The translations under genes and the position numbers were made by a program. 61,398 nt of DNA, from the NCBI GenBank assembly GCA_946480465.1, contig CAMLJY010000038.1, positions 1 through 61,398 of the forward strand, given 5' to 3'. Each line of letters begins with the position of its first letter. Positions within the stretch are counted from its first letter, which is position 1. This document shows positions 7,646-15,385 of this stretch, piece after piece. Under the pieces are notes generated by a model, which was given only the letters and a program-made list of their open reading frames with translations, searched no databases and was not told where the DNA came from. This DNA comes from an uncultured Burkholderiales bacterium. GTDB taxonomy: Bacteria; Pseudomonadota; Gammaproteobacteria; Burkholderiales; Burkholderiaceae.

Positions 7646-9133
7646 GGCCCGGGGCGCCAGTTCCGACAGGGCCTCGATCGCGAAGTCCAGGGGTGCGCGC
7701 CCTGTGGGGCTGGTCAACGATGGCAGGCCGTGGCCCGCAGCGGCCACGCGCACGAGCTTCAGGCGGCCATCGCAGGCACTCCACACGTCGACACCGGGCG
7801 CGAGTTGGCGCTTCTCTCGGCCGATCGGTTCTGCACAGGTGGCATTGGCCTTCCAGGCGAAGTGAGCCCACTCTCCCGCGAGCGTGGGCTCGGCCATCGC
7901 GTTGCCGTAGGCCGCGATCGTGGAAGCATTCAAGCGCCAGGTGGCAGCTTCCCACTGGCCGGCGTTCTGCAGCACCGGGTCCGTGTCGCCGACGATGCCC
8001 CAGTACCGCGCAGCCGATGGCCCGCCGACGGGGCAGGCCGTCGGATCCGTGAGGTAGCGGCTGGATGCCGGACCGGCGAAGGACATGAATGCCGAGTAGC
8101 TGGCCGGGGCTTCACACCAGACGCGGTTGACCATCGTGCCTCCCATGCCATGACCGGCAAGGATCACGTGCTCGATCCGCAGGGTGCTGCGCAGGTGCTG
8201 GGCCACGGCGCTCAGGTAGCTGACATCGTTGCGGCTGGATGACGTGCTGCCGTTGTTCCAGGCGGTTGGTTCGCCGGTCTGCGTGCCGCCGCGGCCGGGG
8301 CCGCCGCCACCACCACGACCGAAGGCCGGGATGCTGGCGTAAGCGACTGCGACCTCATTCGATTCCAGCCATCCCCAGTCCAGCCACTCGCCTGGCACGC
8401 GGGCGTGGGCCTGGGCCAAACCGGTGTCGACCCGAGCCGTTGGCTCGCCCGGGTCAACGACGAAGACGATGGCGCGCTTGGCCGTGGCCGACCGGTAGAC
8501 CGTGAGCTCCTCGCCCGACCCGCCGTGGGGGTAGCCCGTGATGGTGGGCCGATCGACGGTGCCGGTTGAATCCACGGGCGTGATGAACGACGACAACGGC
8601 GCCAGATAACTCACCTGCGCGCCCAGTGGCCCACCGAGCACATAGACGCCGCCTTCCTCGATCCCTGCGCTCGTCGTCGTCGCGACACCGAGGTAAGTGC
8701 CTGTGGCTGGGTAGTGGCGGTAGGCGAACGGCGGTGCCATCCGCGTCAGCGAGTGCCCCGGAAAGTATTGCGGGTACTGCCTTTCGGCGAAGTCCATCAA
8801 TTGGCGGGCACGGTCGTTCGCGAGGTAGCCGTTGCGGATGCCCGCGATCTCCGTCTGCGCTTCGGAGCGGGTCAGGCCGCCCAAGGATTTGCAGGTGCCG
8901 GCGGGCACGTACCTGTAGTCGTCGAGCGCCTGGTCGCGCAAGGTCTGGCCGGCGCATGCATGGGTGCCCGTCAGGTTGGCGCAGTCGTTCTGTCCCGCCT
9001 TCGCGATGCCAAAGCACGGCTCCTTCGCCTGGCCGAACGCAGGTTCGGCAGCTGCGCACAGCCCCATGGTCACGGCCACGGCATAGGCCGCCTGAACGAC
9101 GGATCGATGCGTGGAGAGTGCGTGGTCGGACAC
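7634..9133 (-). CDS. Secreted fusion: BufA1/DUF2282-like domain + YRYYP-type domain + serine-less alpha/beta-hydrolase
   Basis: A 499-residue exported protein with three parts. A signal peptide (about 1-36) precedes a compact four-cysteine domain (Cys40, 51, 60, 81) with CFGIAKAGQNDC and THACAGQ, the signature of DUF2282. That family includes BufA1 precursors of copper-binding bufferins, normally about 90-residue stand-alone peptides. Residues about 105-185 form a domain shared with the adjacent lipoprotein (FAERQYPQYFPG, YRHYPATGTYLG). Residues 200-499 look like an esterase/PHB-depolymerase-type alpha/beta-hydrolase with a late GHGLP histidine at 468. The nucleophile elbow reads GHGMGG (327-332): Gly329 replaces the usual Ser, so the hydrolase is probably inactive. 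No DUF692 or DUF2063 maturation gene is present. Confidence 0.8.
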   Translation of the reverse strand: MSDHALSTHRSVVQAAYAVAVTMGLCAAAEPAFGQAKEPCFGIAKAGQNDCANLTGTHACAGQTLRDQALDDYRYVPAGTCKSLGGLTRSEAQTEIAGIRNGYLANDRARQLMDFAERQYPQYFPGHSLTRMAPPFAYRHYPATGTYLGVATTTSAGIEEGGVYVLGGPLGAQVSYLAPLSSFITPVDSTGTVDRPTITGYPHGGSGEELTVYRSATAKRAIVFVVDPGEPTARVDTGLAQAHARVPGEWLDWGWLESNEVAVAYASIPAFGRGGGGGPGRGGTQTGEPTAWNNGSTSSSRNDVSYLSAVAQHLRSTLRIEHVILAGHGMGGTMVNRVWCEAPASYSAFMSFAGPASSRYLTDPTACPVGGPSAARYWGIVGDTDPVLQNAGQWEAATWRLNASTIAAYGNAMAEPTLAGEWAHFAWKANATCAEPIGREKRQLAPGVDVWSACDGRLKLVRVAAAGHGLPSLTSPTGRAPLDFAIEALSELAPRAVPR

Positions 9134-9208
9134 GTTGAATCCTCGAGTGTTGGTGAAAGAGCGTCGGCAGTGAACGGAGCCGCAGTCTCCGCTCGCACTG
9201 CGCGTGGA

Positions 9209-11269
9209 TCAGAGCGAGAGGATGGCGCGAACCATCTGTTCGATTTCAGCGGACGTGGGCCTGGGGTTCGCCGGCATGGGCACCGGCCCCCAGACGCCAA
9301 CACCGCCGGTGCGCACCCGTGACTCGAGCGCGGCCTGCGCGGCCGCTTGGCCCTTGTATCGCCTGGCGATATCCAGGAATGAGGGTCCGACAAGTCGCTT
9401 GTCGATCGTGTGGCAGGCCAGGCAACCATGGCTTCGGGCCAACTGCATCGGGTCCATCGTCGCTGGAGTGGCCGCAACCACCGATGCCGATTTGCTCGCC
9501 GATGACTTCCCATCACCGACAACGAGTTCGATCCTGTACTCACCAGCCGTGTCGGGCGTGAATGACACCGCCTCGGTACTGGTCGCGCTGAGCTGCACTG
9601 TGCTGCCCTCCGGTCTCGTGGCAAGGGTCCATCGGTAGCTCAGCGGATCTCCGTTCGGATCGCGGCTCAGCCACGCGCTGAACGAGACCGGTGAGCCGAC
9701 CGATGGGGTGGCACCGTCCGAGAACAGTCGCGCCACCGGCGGCATGTCGACGTCGGCCGGTGTGCCAAGCTGCACGCCTGCGGCTCGGACGGGTAGCGTC
9801 GTCGCACTGTGGCTGCCGTTTCCCAGTTGCCCTTGTTCGTTGGCGCCGAAGCTGAGCACCGTGCCGTCGCGCATCAGGAGCGCGACGTGGGTGTTGGCCG
9901 CGAAGTCGGCGATCGGCCCTTCCTGGGCGAACAGTCGAGCAGGCGACAGTCGCGAAGCGCTTCCATCGGGCGCGACGTGCTCGCCCCAGGCCCACAGCTC
10001 GCCGCTGCGGGTGAGTGCATAGGAAGCCTTCCCGTACACCTCCACGCGAGCGATCGGCGGGAGATTGCCGACGCGCGTGGGCGCGCCCGAAACCCAGCGC
10101 TGAGCGGTACCGTTGCCGAGCTGGCCGGCGTCGTTGTCGCCCCATGACCAGATCAGGCCATCGGCGGTGACGCCAAGGCAGTGGCCGCCTGCTGCGCCGT
10201 TGCGGTTCTGTGTGATCAGCCCGCTGCAACTGCTCTGCACGAACGACGGGTAGTCGCGCGCGCGCGTGGTGTTGGTCGACGTGCTGAACTGCCGGGTGAA
10301 GCCGCCGCCACTGCCCAGCGGGCCGCACTCGTCAATGCCGCGTCGCGGGTCGACGCTGCCCAGCGACGCAATTGGAGCGCTGGCGTCAATAGGCGCTCCG
10401 CCAGGCATCGTCAACAGCGTGCCGTCCGCTCGCAGAGCGTAAATGCGCGAAGACAAGCCATGACCGCAAGCCGCCACCGAAACCGTCTCCGTGAGTCCCG
10501 GAATGGCGATTGGCGCCGATGTGACCTGCGGTGTTGCATCGGAGGGTCCAAAGACGCCCTGGTACTGCCGCCCCCAACCGTAGACTTGGCCCGCTCGCGT
10601 GACGGCCAGGGAATAATCGGCGGCGGCATACACGCCGGCAACACCCGCCAGGCCATTCACCGCGCCGGCCGTGCTTCCGGGGATCGGCGTCTTGCGCGCG
10701 CCAGTGGCCCCGTCGCCCCAAGTCAACACGCCCCCTTGCGCGGTCACCACCATCGTGTATCCAGGGCCGGCGGCAATGCGGTGATAAGCAGCATTCTGCG
10801 GAAACTGCCCAGTGCATTCGGCTGGGTACACCTGGCAGTGGAAATCGCGCAGTTGACCAATCGAAATGAGTTCTCCACCGGTGATCGGTCCCATCACCAC
10901 CACCGCGCCCCCTGCCGTCCCGACATAGTTGCCGGTTTCCGGGTAATAGCGGTAGGTGTATGCGTCCAGTACGCTGTTGGCCTGGCGACCGGGAAATAAC
11001 CAGGGGTACGCGCCTTCGGCCCAGTTCAGCAGCGTGCCAGCATCGATGGCGCGCGGCTCCGACGCAGCGGTCCGGTAGCGCACTTCCCTTGCATCGCCCT
11101 TGCCCTCGGCTTGGGGTCGAGCACCGCTCGATTCACCGCCGCCACAGGCGCTCAGCAGCGCGGCAAGGCACAGCGGAAAGGCAAGCGCTGGCACGAGGCT
11201 CTGCCATCGCTGGCTGCTGCGCCCCGGCCGGCGCCAGGCCGAGGGTTCCGTCCCCACCGGTTTCATCAT
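9209..11269 (-). CDS. Lipoprotein with RCC1 repeats, PKD-like domain and C-terminal cytochrome c
   Basis: A 686-residue predicted lipoprotein; the lipobox LLSAC puts the lipidated cysteine at 42 after an Arg-rich n-region. The start was chosen at the first of two adjacent ATGs with GAGG six bases upstream. Residues about 78-150 form a domain shared with the neighbouring fusion protein (NWAEGAYPWLFPG, YRYYPETGNYVG). Next come RCC1-type beta-propeller repeats (SWGDNDAGQLGNG, SFGANEQGQLGNG), a PKD-like domain (RDPNGDPLSYRW), and from about 605 a class I cytochrome c with CLACH (616-620) and a probable axial Met at 665 in PVPMPANP. It is probably a periplasmic or surface redox protein on a protein-interaction scaffold. 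Partner unknown. It lies 75 bases from the DUF2282 fusion in the same direction. Confidence 0.85.
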   Translation of the reverse strand: MMKPVGTEPSAWRRPGRSSQRWQSLVPALAFPLCLAALLSACGGGESSGARPQAEGKGDAREVRYRTAASEPRAIDAGTLLNWAEGAYPWLFPGRQANSVLDAYTYRYYPETGNYVGTAGGAVVVMGPITGGELISIGQLRDFHCQVYPAECTGQFPQNAAYHRIAAGPGYTMVVTAQGGVLTWGDGATGARKTPIPGSTAGAVNGLAGVAGVYAAADYSLAVTRAGQVYGWGRQYQGVFGPSDATPQVTSAPIAIPGLTETVSVAACGHGLSSRIYALRADGTLLTMPGGAPIDASAPIASLGSVDPRRGIDECGPLGSGGGFTRQFSTSTNTTRARDYPSFVQSSCSGLITQNRNGAAGGHCLGVTADGLIWSWGDNDAGQLGNGTAQRWVSGAPTRVGNLPPIARVEVYGKASYALTRSGELWAWGEHVAPDGSASRLSPARLFAQEGPIADFAANTHVALLMRDGTVLSFGANEQGQLGNGSHSATTLPVRAAGVQLGTPADVDMPPVARLFSDGATPSVGSPVSFSAWLSRDPNGDPLSYRWTLATRPEGSTVQLSATSTEAVSFTPDTAGEYRIELVVGDGKSSASKSASVVAATPATMDPMQLARSHGCLACHTIDKRLVGPSFLDIARRYKGQAAAQAALESRVRTGGVGVWGPVPMPANPRPTSAEIEQMVRAILSL

Positions 11270-11483
11270 CTCCCACCTCGTCGCGAGTTCCATCCATGTG
11301 GAGCGCGACCATAGGGTGGGGGCGTTACCGGCGCGTTACCCGGTACGGCCATGGCCTTTCCGGGTCGCAGGGACGTTGCGCCGGGCCCTTGAAATGGAAG
11401 CGGTTGCTGGCCGGGATGGGGTGGTCATCGGCCAGGACGCCGTGACCGAGCTGGATGGACTTCAAAAGGTGGCGGCAATCGGC

Positions 11484-12761
11484 TCAGGCCAGTTTGTCCT
11501 TGAGCCGGTAATAGGCCCCCACCAAAGGCAGGAACCAGGGCGGTCCGACATGGCCGGGAATGGCAGGCCAATCGAAGTCCTTCCAGGGATTCAGGTCGGC
11601 GCGGCCGTCCATCACCTCGGCCATGAGGGTGCCCATCAGCGTCGACATCTGCGTGCCGTGGCCGCTGTAGCCCATGGCGTAATGGACACCGTTGCGTTCG
11701 CCGGCGCGCGGCAGCCGGTCGCGCGTCATGTCGACCATGCCGCCCCAGCAATAGTCGATGCGGGCATCACGCAGTTCGGGAAAGACCTCGTGCAAGGCCG
11801 CCTGCAGGATCGCGCCGCTTTTCTGGTCGGACTGCGGATTGGACACGGCGAAGCGCGCGCGGCCGCCGAAGAGCAGCCGGTTGTCCGGCGTGGTGCGGAA
11901 GTAGTTGACGAGGTTCCTGGTGTCCACCGCCATGCGGCGCCGCGGCAGCAGCCGGTCGAGGGTCTCTGTCGGCAGCGGCTCGGTGACGATCAGGAAGGCG
12001 CCCACCGGCACGATGCGGCGCCGTATCCAGCCCAGTGGCCCGATGTGCGAGGTCCCGCTGGCCAGCAGCACCTGCTCGGCCTGCAGGAGGCCCTTTGGCG
12101 TCTCGACGGCGTGGCCGCCGCCGGGCATCGGCTTCAGGCGGGTCATCGGCGCATGCTCGTGCATCTCGACACCGCGCCGCGCCGCTGCTTCGGCCAGCCC
12201 GCGCACGAAGCGCCCGACGTGCATGCCGGCGCTCTTGCGGTAGACCAGCGCGCCGTGGAAGCGGTCCGAACCGACTTCTGCGGCCAGATCCGCACGGCTC
12301 ACCATGTGGGTATCGGGATCGACGCTGGCGGCCAGCAGCTCCTGGCTGCGCGCCAGCTTGTCGACGTGCTCGGGCTTGGCGGCGAGCTTGATCTTGCCGA
12401 CACGCGCGAAGCTGCAGTCGATGCGCTCTTCGGCCACCAGGCGCTCGACGGTGTCGACACCCGCGTCGAATGCACGATAGAGCCTGTTCGCGACTTCCTT
12501 GCCCAGCCGAGCCGACAGGGTGCCATAGTCCTGCGCGAAGCCGTTGTTGCACATGCCGCCGTTGCGGCCGGAAGCGGCGTGACCGATGGTCTCGGCCTCC
12601 AGCAGCACCACGCGTGCGCCCTTCTTGGCCAGCGCCAGCGCGGCCGAACAGCCGGTCAGGCCGCCGCCGATCACCGCCACGTCGCAGCGGCCTTGCACCG
12701 GTCCGGCGGCGGCACTGCGAAAGGGCGTCGAGGTGTCGAGCCAATAGGACGTCAGTTTCAT
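11484..12761 (-). CDS. FAD-dependent oxidoreductase, PuuB-like (gamma-glutamylputrescine oxidase type)
   Basis: A 425-residue flavoprotein likely acting on an amino or amine group. The N-terminus has the YWLDTS motif typical of PuuB-like enzymes, then IGGGLTG (31-37) and LLEAE with Glu55 for FAD, and SGRNGGMCNNGF after the fold. Near the C-terminus MGYSGHGTQMS completes the FAD site. The frame is open far upstream of the ATG at 12761, but that region lies over the acetyltransferase gene. It is the last gene of an operon running PLP enzyme, RidA, GNAT, oxidase. This position suggests a role in catabolism of a D- or beta-hydroxy amino acid rather than putrescine itself. Confidence 0.88.
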   Translation of the reverse strand: MKLTSYWLDTSTPFRSAAAGPVQGRCDVAVIGGGLTGCSAALALAKKGARVVLLEAETIGHAASGRNGGMCNNGFAQDYGTLSARLGKEVANRLYRAFDAGVDTVERLVAEERIDCSFARVGKIKLAAKPEHVDKLARSQELLAASVDPDTHMVSRADLAAEVGSDRFHGALVYRKSAGMHVGRFVRGLAEAAARRGVEMHEHAPMTRLKPMPGGGHAVETPKGLLQAEQVLLASGTSHIGPLGWIRRRIVPVGAFLIVTEPLPTETLDRLLPRRRMAVDTRNLVNYFRTTPDNRLLFGGRARFAVSNPQSDQKSGAILQAALHEVFPELRDARIDYCWGGMVDMTRDRLPRAGERNGVHYAMGYSGHGTQMSTLMGTLMAEVMDGRADLNPWKDFDWPAIPGHVGPPWFLPLVGAYYRLKDKLA

Positions 12762-12804
12762 ACCGGCACTCCGTGCGTCTGCAGGCGCAGCACTGCCCTG
12801 CATC

Positions 12805-13677
12805 TCAATTGAACGACTGGCTGGCCAGCGCGAACATGCGCGCCGGCCCGGACGGCGAAACAGTGCTCCCGCGGACCATGGTGGTGGCGTCTCCAACCCG
12901 CTGCAGGCCGATGCCTTCGAGCCACGGACCGAGTCCGGACGTGGCCGGCGTATCGATCCGGACGAACGTGCGGCCCACGCGCGCCAGCGCGGCCTGGACC
13001 AGGGTGCGTGCGTCGGCCGGGTCGTTGGCGACGACGGGGCCGATGACCTGTCCGCGGCCGAATCGGCGTGAGATGGCGTAGCCGTGTGGCCGGCCATCGC
13101 GCAGCAGCACCTGGCCTTCGCCGAGCTGGACGAGTCGGTCCAGCATGGGCCGGCGGGTCCAGCCGGTGGCCTGCCGGTCGAGGTGGGCGACCGCGCCGGC
13201 ATCCGAGGGCACCATGGCCCTGACCTGGCGGGCCGGTGGCACGGGCTGGTGCGCATGCGGAATGCCTTGGTGCTGCAGGATCAGGCCGGTGCGAACGAAG
13301 CCGCGCCGTTCATAAAGCGCCATGCCCCCGGCCGTCGAATTGAGCACGGTGGTGCGCGCTGGCACGGCGGCCAGCAGCGCGTCCACCAGCTGAGCGCCGT
13401 GGCCGCGGCCCTGCGCCGCTTTCGCGACGATGATCATGCCGGCCGACGCATGCGCGTCGCCATAGGCCCACCACACCGCGGTGCCGATCACCGCGCCGGC
13501 GGCTTGCAGCACGAAGCCACGGCCGAGCTGCAGCGCGACCTGCCAGTCTTCGAACCGGTAGGGCCAGGACATCTCCTGCGACAGCGCGAGCGCGCCTTGC
13601 AGGTGTGCCTCGGTGAAGGGCACCAGCACCGCGCCATCGGTCCCGCCGTCAGCGCGGTGGTGTGCGGCAGTGGTCAT
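12805..13677 (-). CDS. GNAT-family N-acetyltransferase with YitH-like C-terminal domain
   Basis: The 290-residue protein has an N-terminal GNAT fold. The acetyl-CoA loop is AKAAQGRGHGAQLVDALL (about 85-102) and GMALYERRGFVRTG follows. The C-terminal half ends with GLGPWLEGIGLQRVGDAT, characteristic of the Acetyltransf_18/YitH-like extension. It would transfer an acetyl group from acetyl-CoA to a small amine. Its start overlaps the stop of ridA by 4 bases, so the two are translationally coupled. In this operon it may acetylate a toxic amino acid or intermediate, which is inference. Confidence 0.85.
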   Translation of the reverse strand: MTTAAHHRADGGTDGAVLVPFTEAHLQGALALSQEMSWPYRFEDWQVALQLGRGFVLQAAGAVIGTAVWWAYGDAHASAGMIIVAKAAQGRGHGAQLVDALLAAVPARTTVLNSTAGGMALYERRGFVRTGLILQHQGIPHAHQPVPPARQVRAMVPSDAGAVAHLDRQATGWTRRPMLDRLVQLGEGQVLLRDGRPHGYAISRRFGRGQVIGPVVANDPADARTLVQAALARVGRTFVRIDTPATSGLGPWLEGIGLQRVGDATTMVRGSTVSPSGPARMFALASQSFN

Positions 13678-14072
13678 GGCTCGAGCACGGCGATGGCGTC
13701 GATCTCGACAAGGTGCCCGTAGTGCAATTCAGGTACGGGCACGACGCTGCGCGCCGGGCCGGCGTCCGGCAGCATGGCCGCATAAACGGCATTGAAGCGC
13801 GGCCAATGGGCCACGCCGACGAGGTAGGCCGTGACCTTCACCAGTTGGCGTGGCGTGCCGCCTGCGGCGCGCAGGATCTGCAGCACGTTCTGGATCGCCT
13901 GCCTGGCCTGCGCCTCGAAGCCGTCGTCATCCAATGGACGCCCATCCGGCAGGATCGGCAATTGGCCGGAAATGAACAACTGCCCATTCGAGAGGATGGC
14001 CTGTGCGTAATGCCCCGCCGGCCGCGGCGCGCAGTCGGTCTCGATGGCGCGGATGAGCGGCGCGCGGTTCAT
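13674..14072 (-). CDS. ridA: RidA-family enamine/imine deaminase
   Basis: A 132-residue RidA/YjgF protein, the family's normal length, hydrolysing reactive enamine/imine intermediates released by PLP enzymes. The conserved arginine essential for deaminase activity is present (Arg108 in GPARSVV), as are the signature NGQLFISGQLP (29-39) and the C-terminal EIDAIAV. The ATG at 14072 overlaps the end of the PLP-enzyme gene by 4 bases. Placement between a DSD1-type dehydratase/aldolase and an FAD oxidase makes sense because both can release 2-aminoacrylate-like or imine products. It may be a pathway-specific paralogue rather than the housekeeping RidA. Confidence 0.92.
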   Translation of the reverse strand: MNRAPLIRAIETDCAPRPAGHYAQAILSNGQLFISGQLPILPDGRPLDDDGFEAQARQAIQNVLQILRAAGGTPRQLVKVTAYLVGVAHWPRFNAVYAAMLPDAGPARSVVPVPELHYGHLVEIDAIAVLEP

Positions 14073-15250
14073 TGCCAGCCTCCGAAGCGCGGCCATTCGG
14101 TCTCCACCTTGTCGGACGTGCCGCGCACGACCCGGTAAGCCCGGTGCTGGGCGCTGGTTGCGCAGGCATGGTTCGGCAGGATGCGCACGCGGTCGCCGAT
14201 CCCGAGATCCGGCAGCCTTGCGCCCGAGGCGGGACGCAGCGCGATGATGCCGTGCTCCTGATTGGCGTCGGCCATGATCAGGTCGGGGTAGGGCATGCCG
14301 GCGAGGTCGCACACCAGGCCATAGCCTTGATCCACCGCCTGCCGGCGGGTGCCGCGGTCCTGCGACATGGCCATCCACCCGGCATCGACCAGGATCCACC
14401 CCTTGTCGCGCTGGTGGCCGATGACCGTGGCGAGCACCGAGACGGCGATGTCCTCGACCTGGCAGACACCGAGGCCGGCCATCACCAGATCGAAGAAGAC
14501 GAACACGCCGGCGCGGACCTCGGTGACGCCGCTGAGGTCGGACGCGTGGTGTGCGGTGGGCGTGGAGCCCACGCTGACCACGGGACACGGCAGGCCCGCG
14601 TGGCGCAGGAGGGTGGCCGCATCGACGACGCTGCGCCGCTCCACTTCCGCGCACTGGCGCAAGGCCTCCGCCCCGCGGGCCGAATAGCTGTCGCCCGCGT
14701 GCGTGAGCACGCCGCGCAGTTCGGCGCCATCCTCGAGGACGTGGCCGATGGCCAGCAGCAATTGCCGGTCGGCCGGGCGCACGCCGGAGCGGTGGCCGTC
14801 GCAGTCGATCTCGATCAGCGCGGGAATGCGCGCCCCGGCCTGGCGCGAAGCCCGGACCACGGCCTGCGCCTGCTCCACCGTGTCCAGCACCACCGTCAGG
14901 TCGACGCCTTTCGCGCGCAGCGCGAGCACCTGTGGCAGCTTCGATGGCGCGACGCCGACGGCGTAGACGATGTCGCGCACGCCTGCCGCGGCGAAGTGCT
15001 CGGCTTCGAGCAGCGTCGACACGGTGGCCGGGCCGGCAGGCGAGGGCATGAGGCGCCGCGCGATCTCAACCGATTTGCAGGTCTTCAGGTGTGGACGCAG
15101 CGTCACGCCCAGGCCATCGAGGCGGGACTTCAGGCGCGCGATGTTCCGCTCCATCCGCTGCGCGTCGAGGACGAGGCAGGGCGTCGCCAGGTCACCCAGG
15201 GTCTTGGAACATGGTTCGGCGGGCGTGGGCTCGGTGGCTGTGTGGGTCAC
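14069..15250 (-). CDS. DSD1-family PLP enzyme (D-threonine aldolase / D-serine or 3-hydroxyaspartate dehydratase type)
   Basis: A 393-residue alanine-racemase-fold enzyme that cleaves or dehydrates beta-hydroxy D-amino acids. The PLP lysine is Lys56 in RPHLKTCKS. The metal site of the D-serine dehydratase-like C-terminal domain is visible as His361 and Cys363 in PNHACAT. VGSTPTAH contributes phosphate binding. Length and layout match the family. It is the first gene of a reverse-strand operon with ridA, a GNAT and an FAD oxidase, divergent from a LysR gene that probably controls it. RidA next door favours a dehydratase that releases an enamine, but aldolase activity cannot be excluded. Confidence 0.88.
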   Translation of the reverse strand: MTHTATEPTPAEPCSKTLGDLATPCLVLDAQRMERNIARLKSRLDGLGVTLRPHLKTCKSVEIARRLMPSPAGPATVSTLLEAEHFAAAGVRDIVYAVGVAPSKLPQVLALRAKGVDLTVVLDTVEQAQAVVRASRQAGARIPALIEIDCDGHRSGVRPADRQLLLAIGHVLEDGAELRGVLTHAGDSYSARGAEALRQCAEVERRSVVDAATLLRHAGLPCPVVSVGSTPTAHHASDLSGVTEVRAGVFVFFDLVMAGLGVCQVEDIAVSVLATVIGHQRDKGWILVDAGWMAMSQDRGTRRQAVDQGYGLVCDLAGMPYPDLIMADANQEHGIIALRPASGARLPDLGIGDRVRILPNHACATSAQHRAYRVVRGTSDKVETEWPRFGGWQ

Positions 15251-15337
15251 TGCGGTCTCCGGTTCTGTGCGGGTTGCTGCCTGGGGATCCTCGGGACAGC
15301 GGTCCGCTGCGGTGGCCGCATGTTGCGCGCGGAGGCC

Positions 15338-15385
15338 GCAACCTACAATTTATCCAGCCTGCATGCTGCATTAAGGCGAAGCTGA
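15338..15385. promoter_or_regulatory. Candidate divergent promoter/operator between the DSD1 operon and lysR
   Basis: The 135-base divergent gap becomes AT-rich here. TACAAT (15344-15349) could be a -10 for the LysR gene, and GCATGC with flanking TGCAT repeats offers dyad symmetry of the LysR-box type. Inferred from position and composition only. Confidence 0.35.

Noticed and set aside
7634..9133. A complete bufferin operon
   Set aside because: Only the BufA1-like domain is present; no DUF692, DUF2063 or DoxX-like gene lies in the window.
11100..12812. 570-codon forward frame opposite the lipoprotein start and FAD oxidase
   Set aside because: It overlies clearly recognisable reverse-strand genes and has shadow-type His/Gln/Arg composition with no domain.
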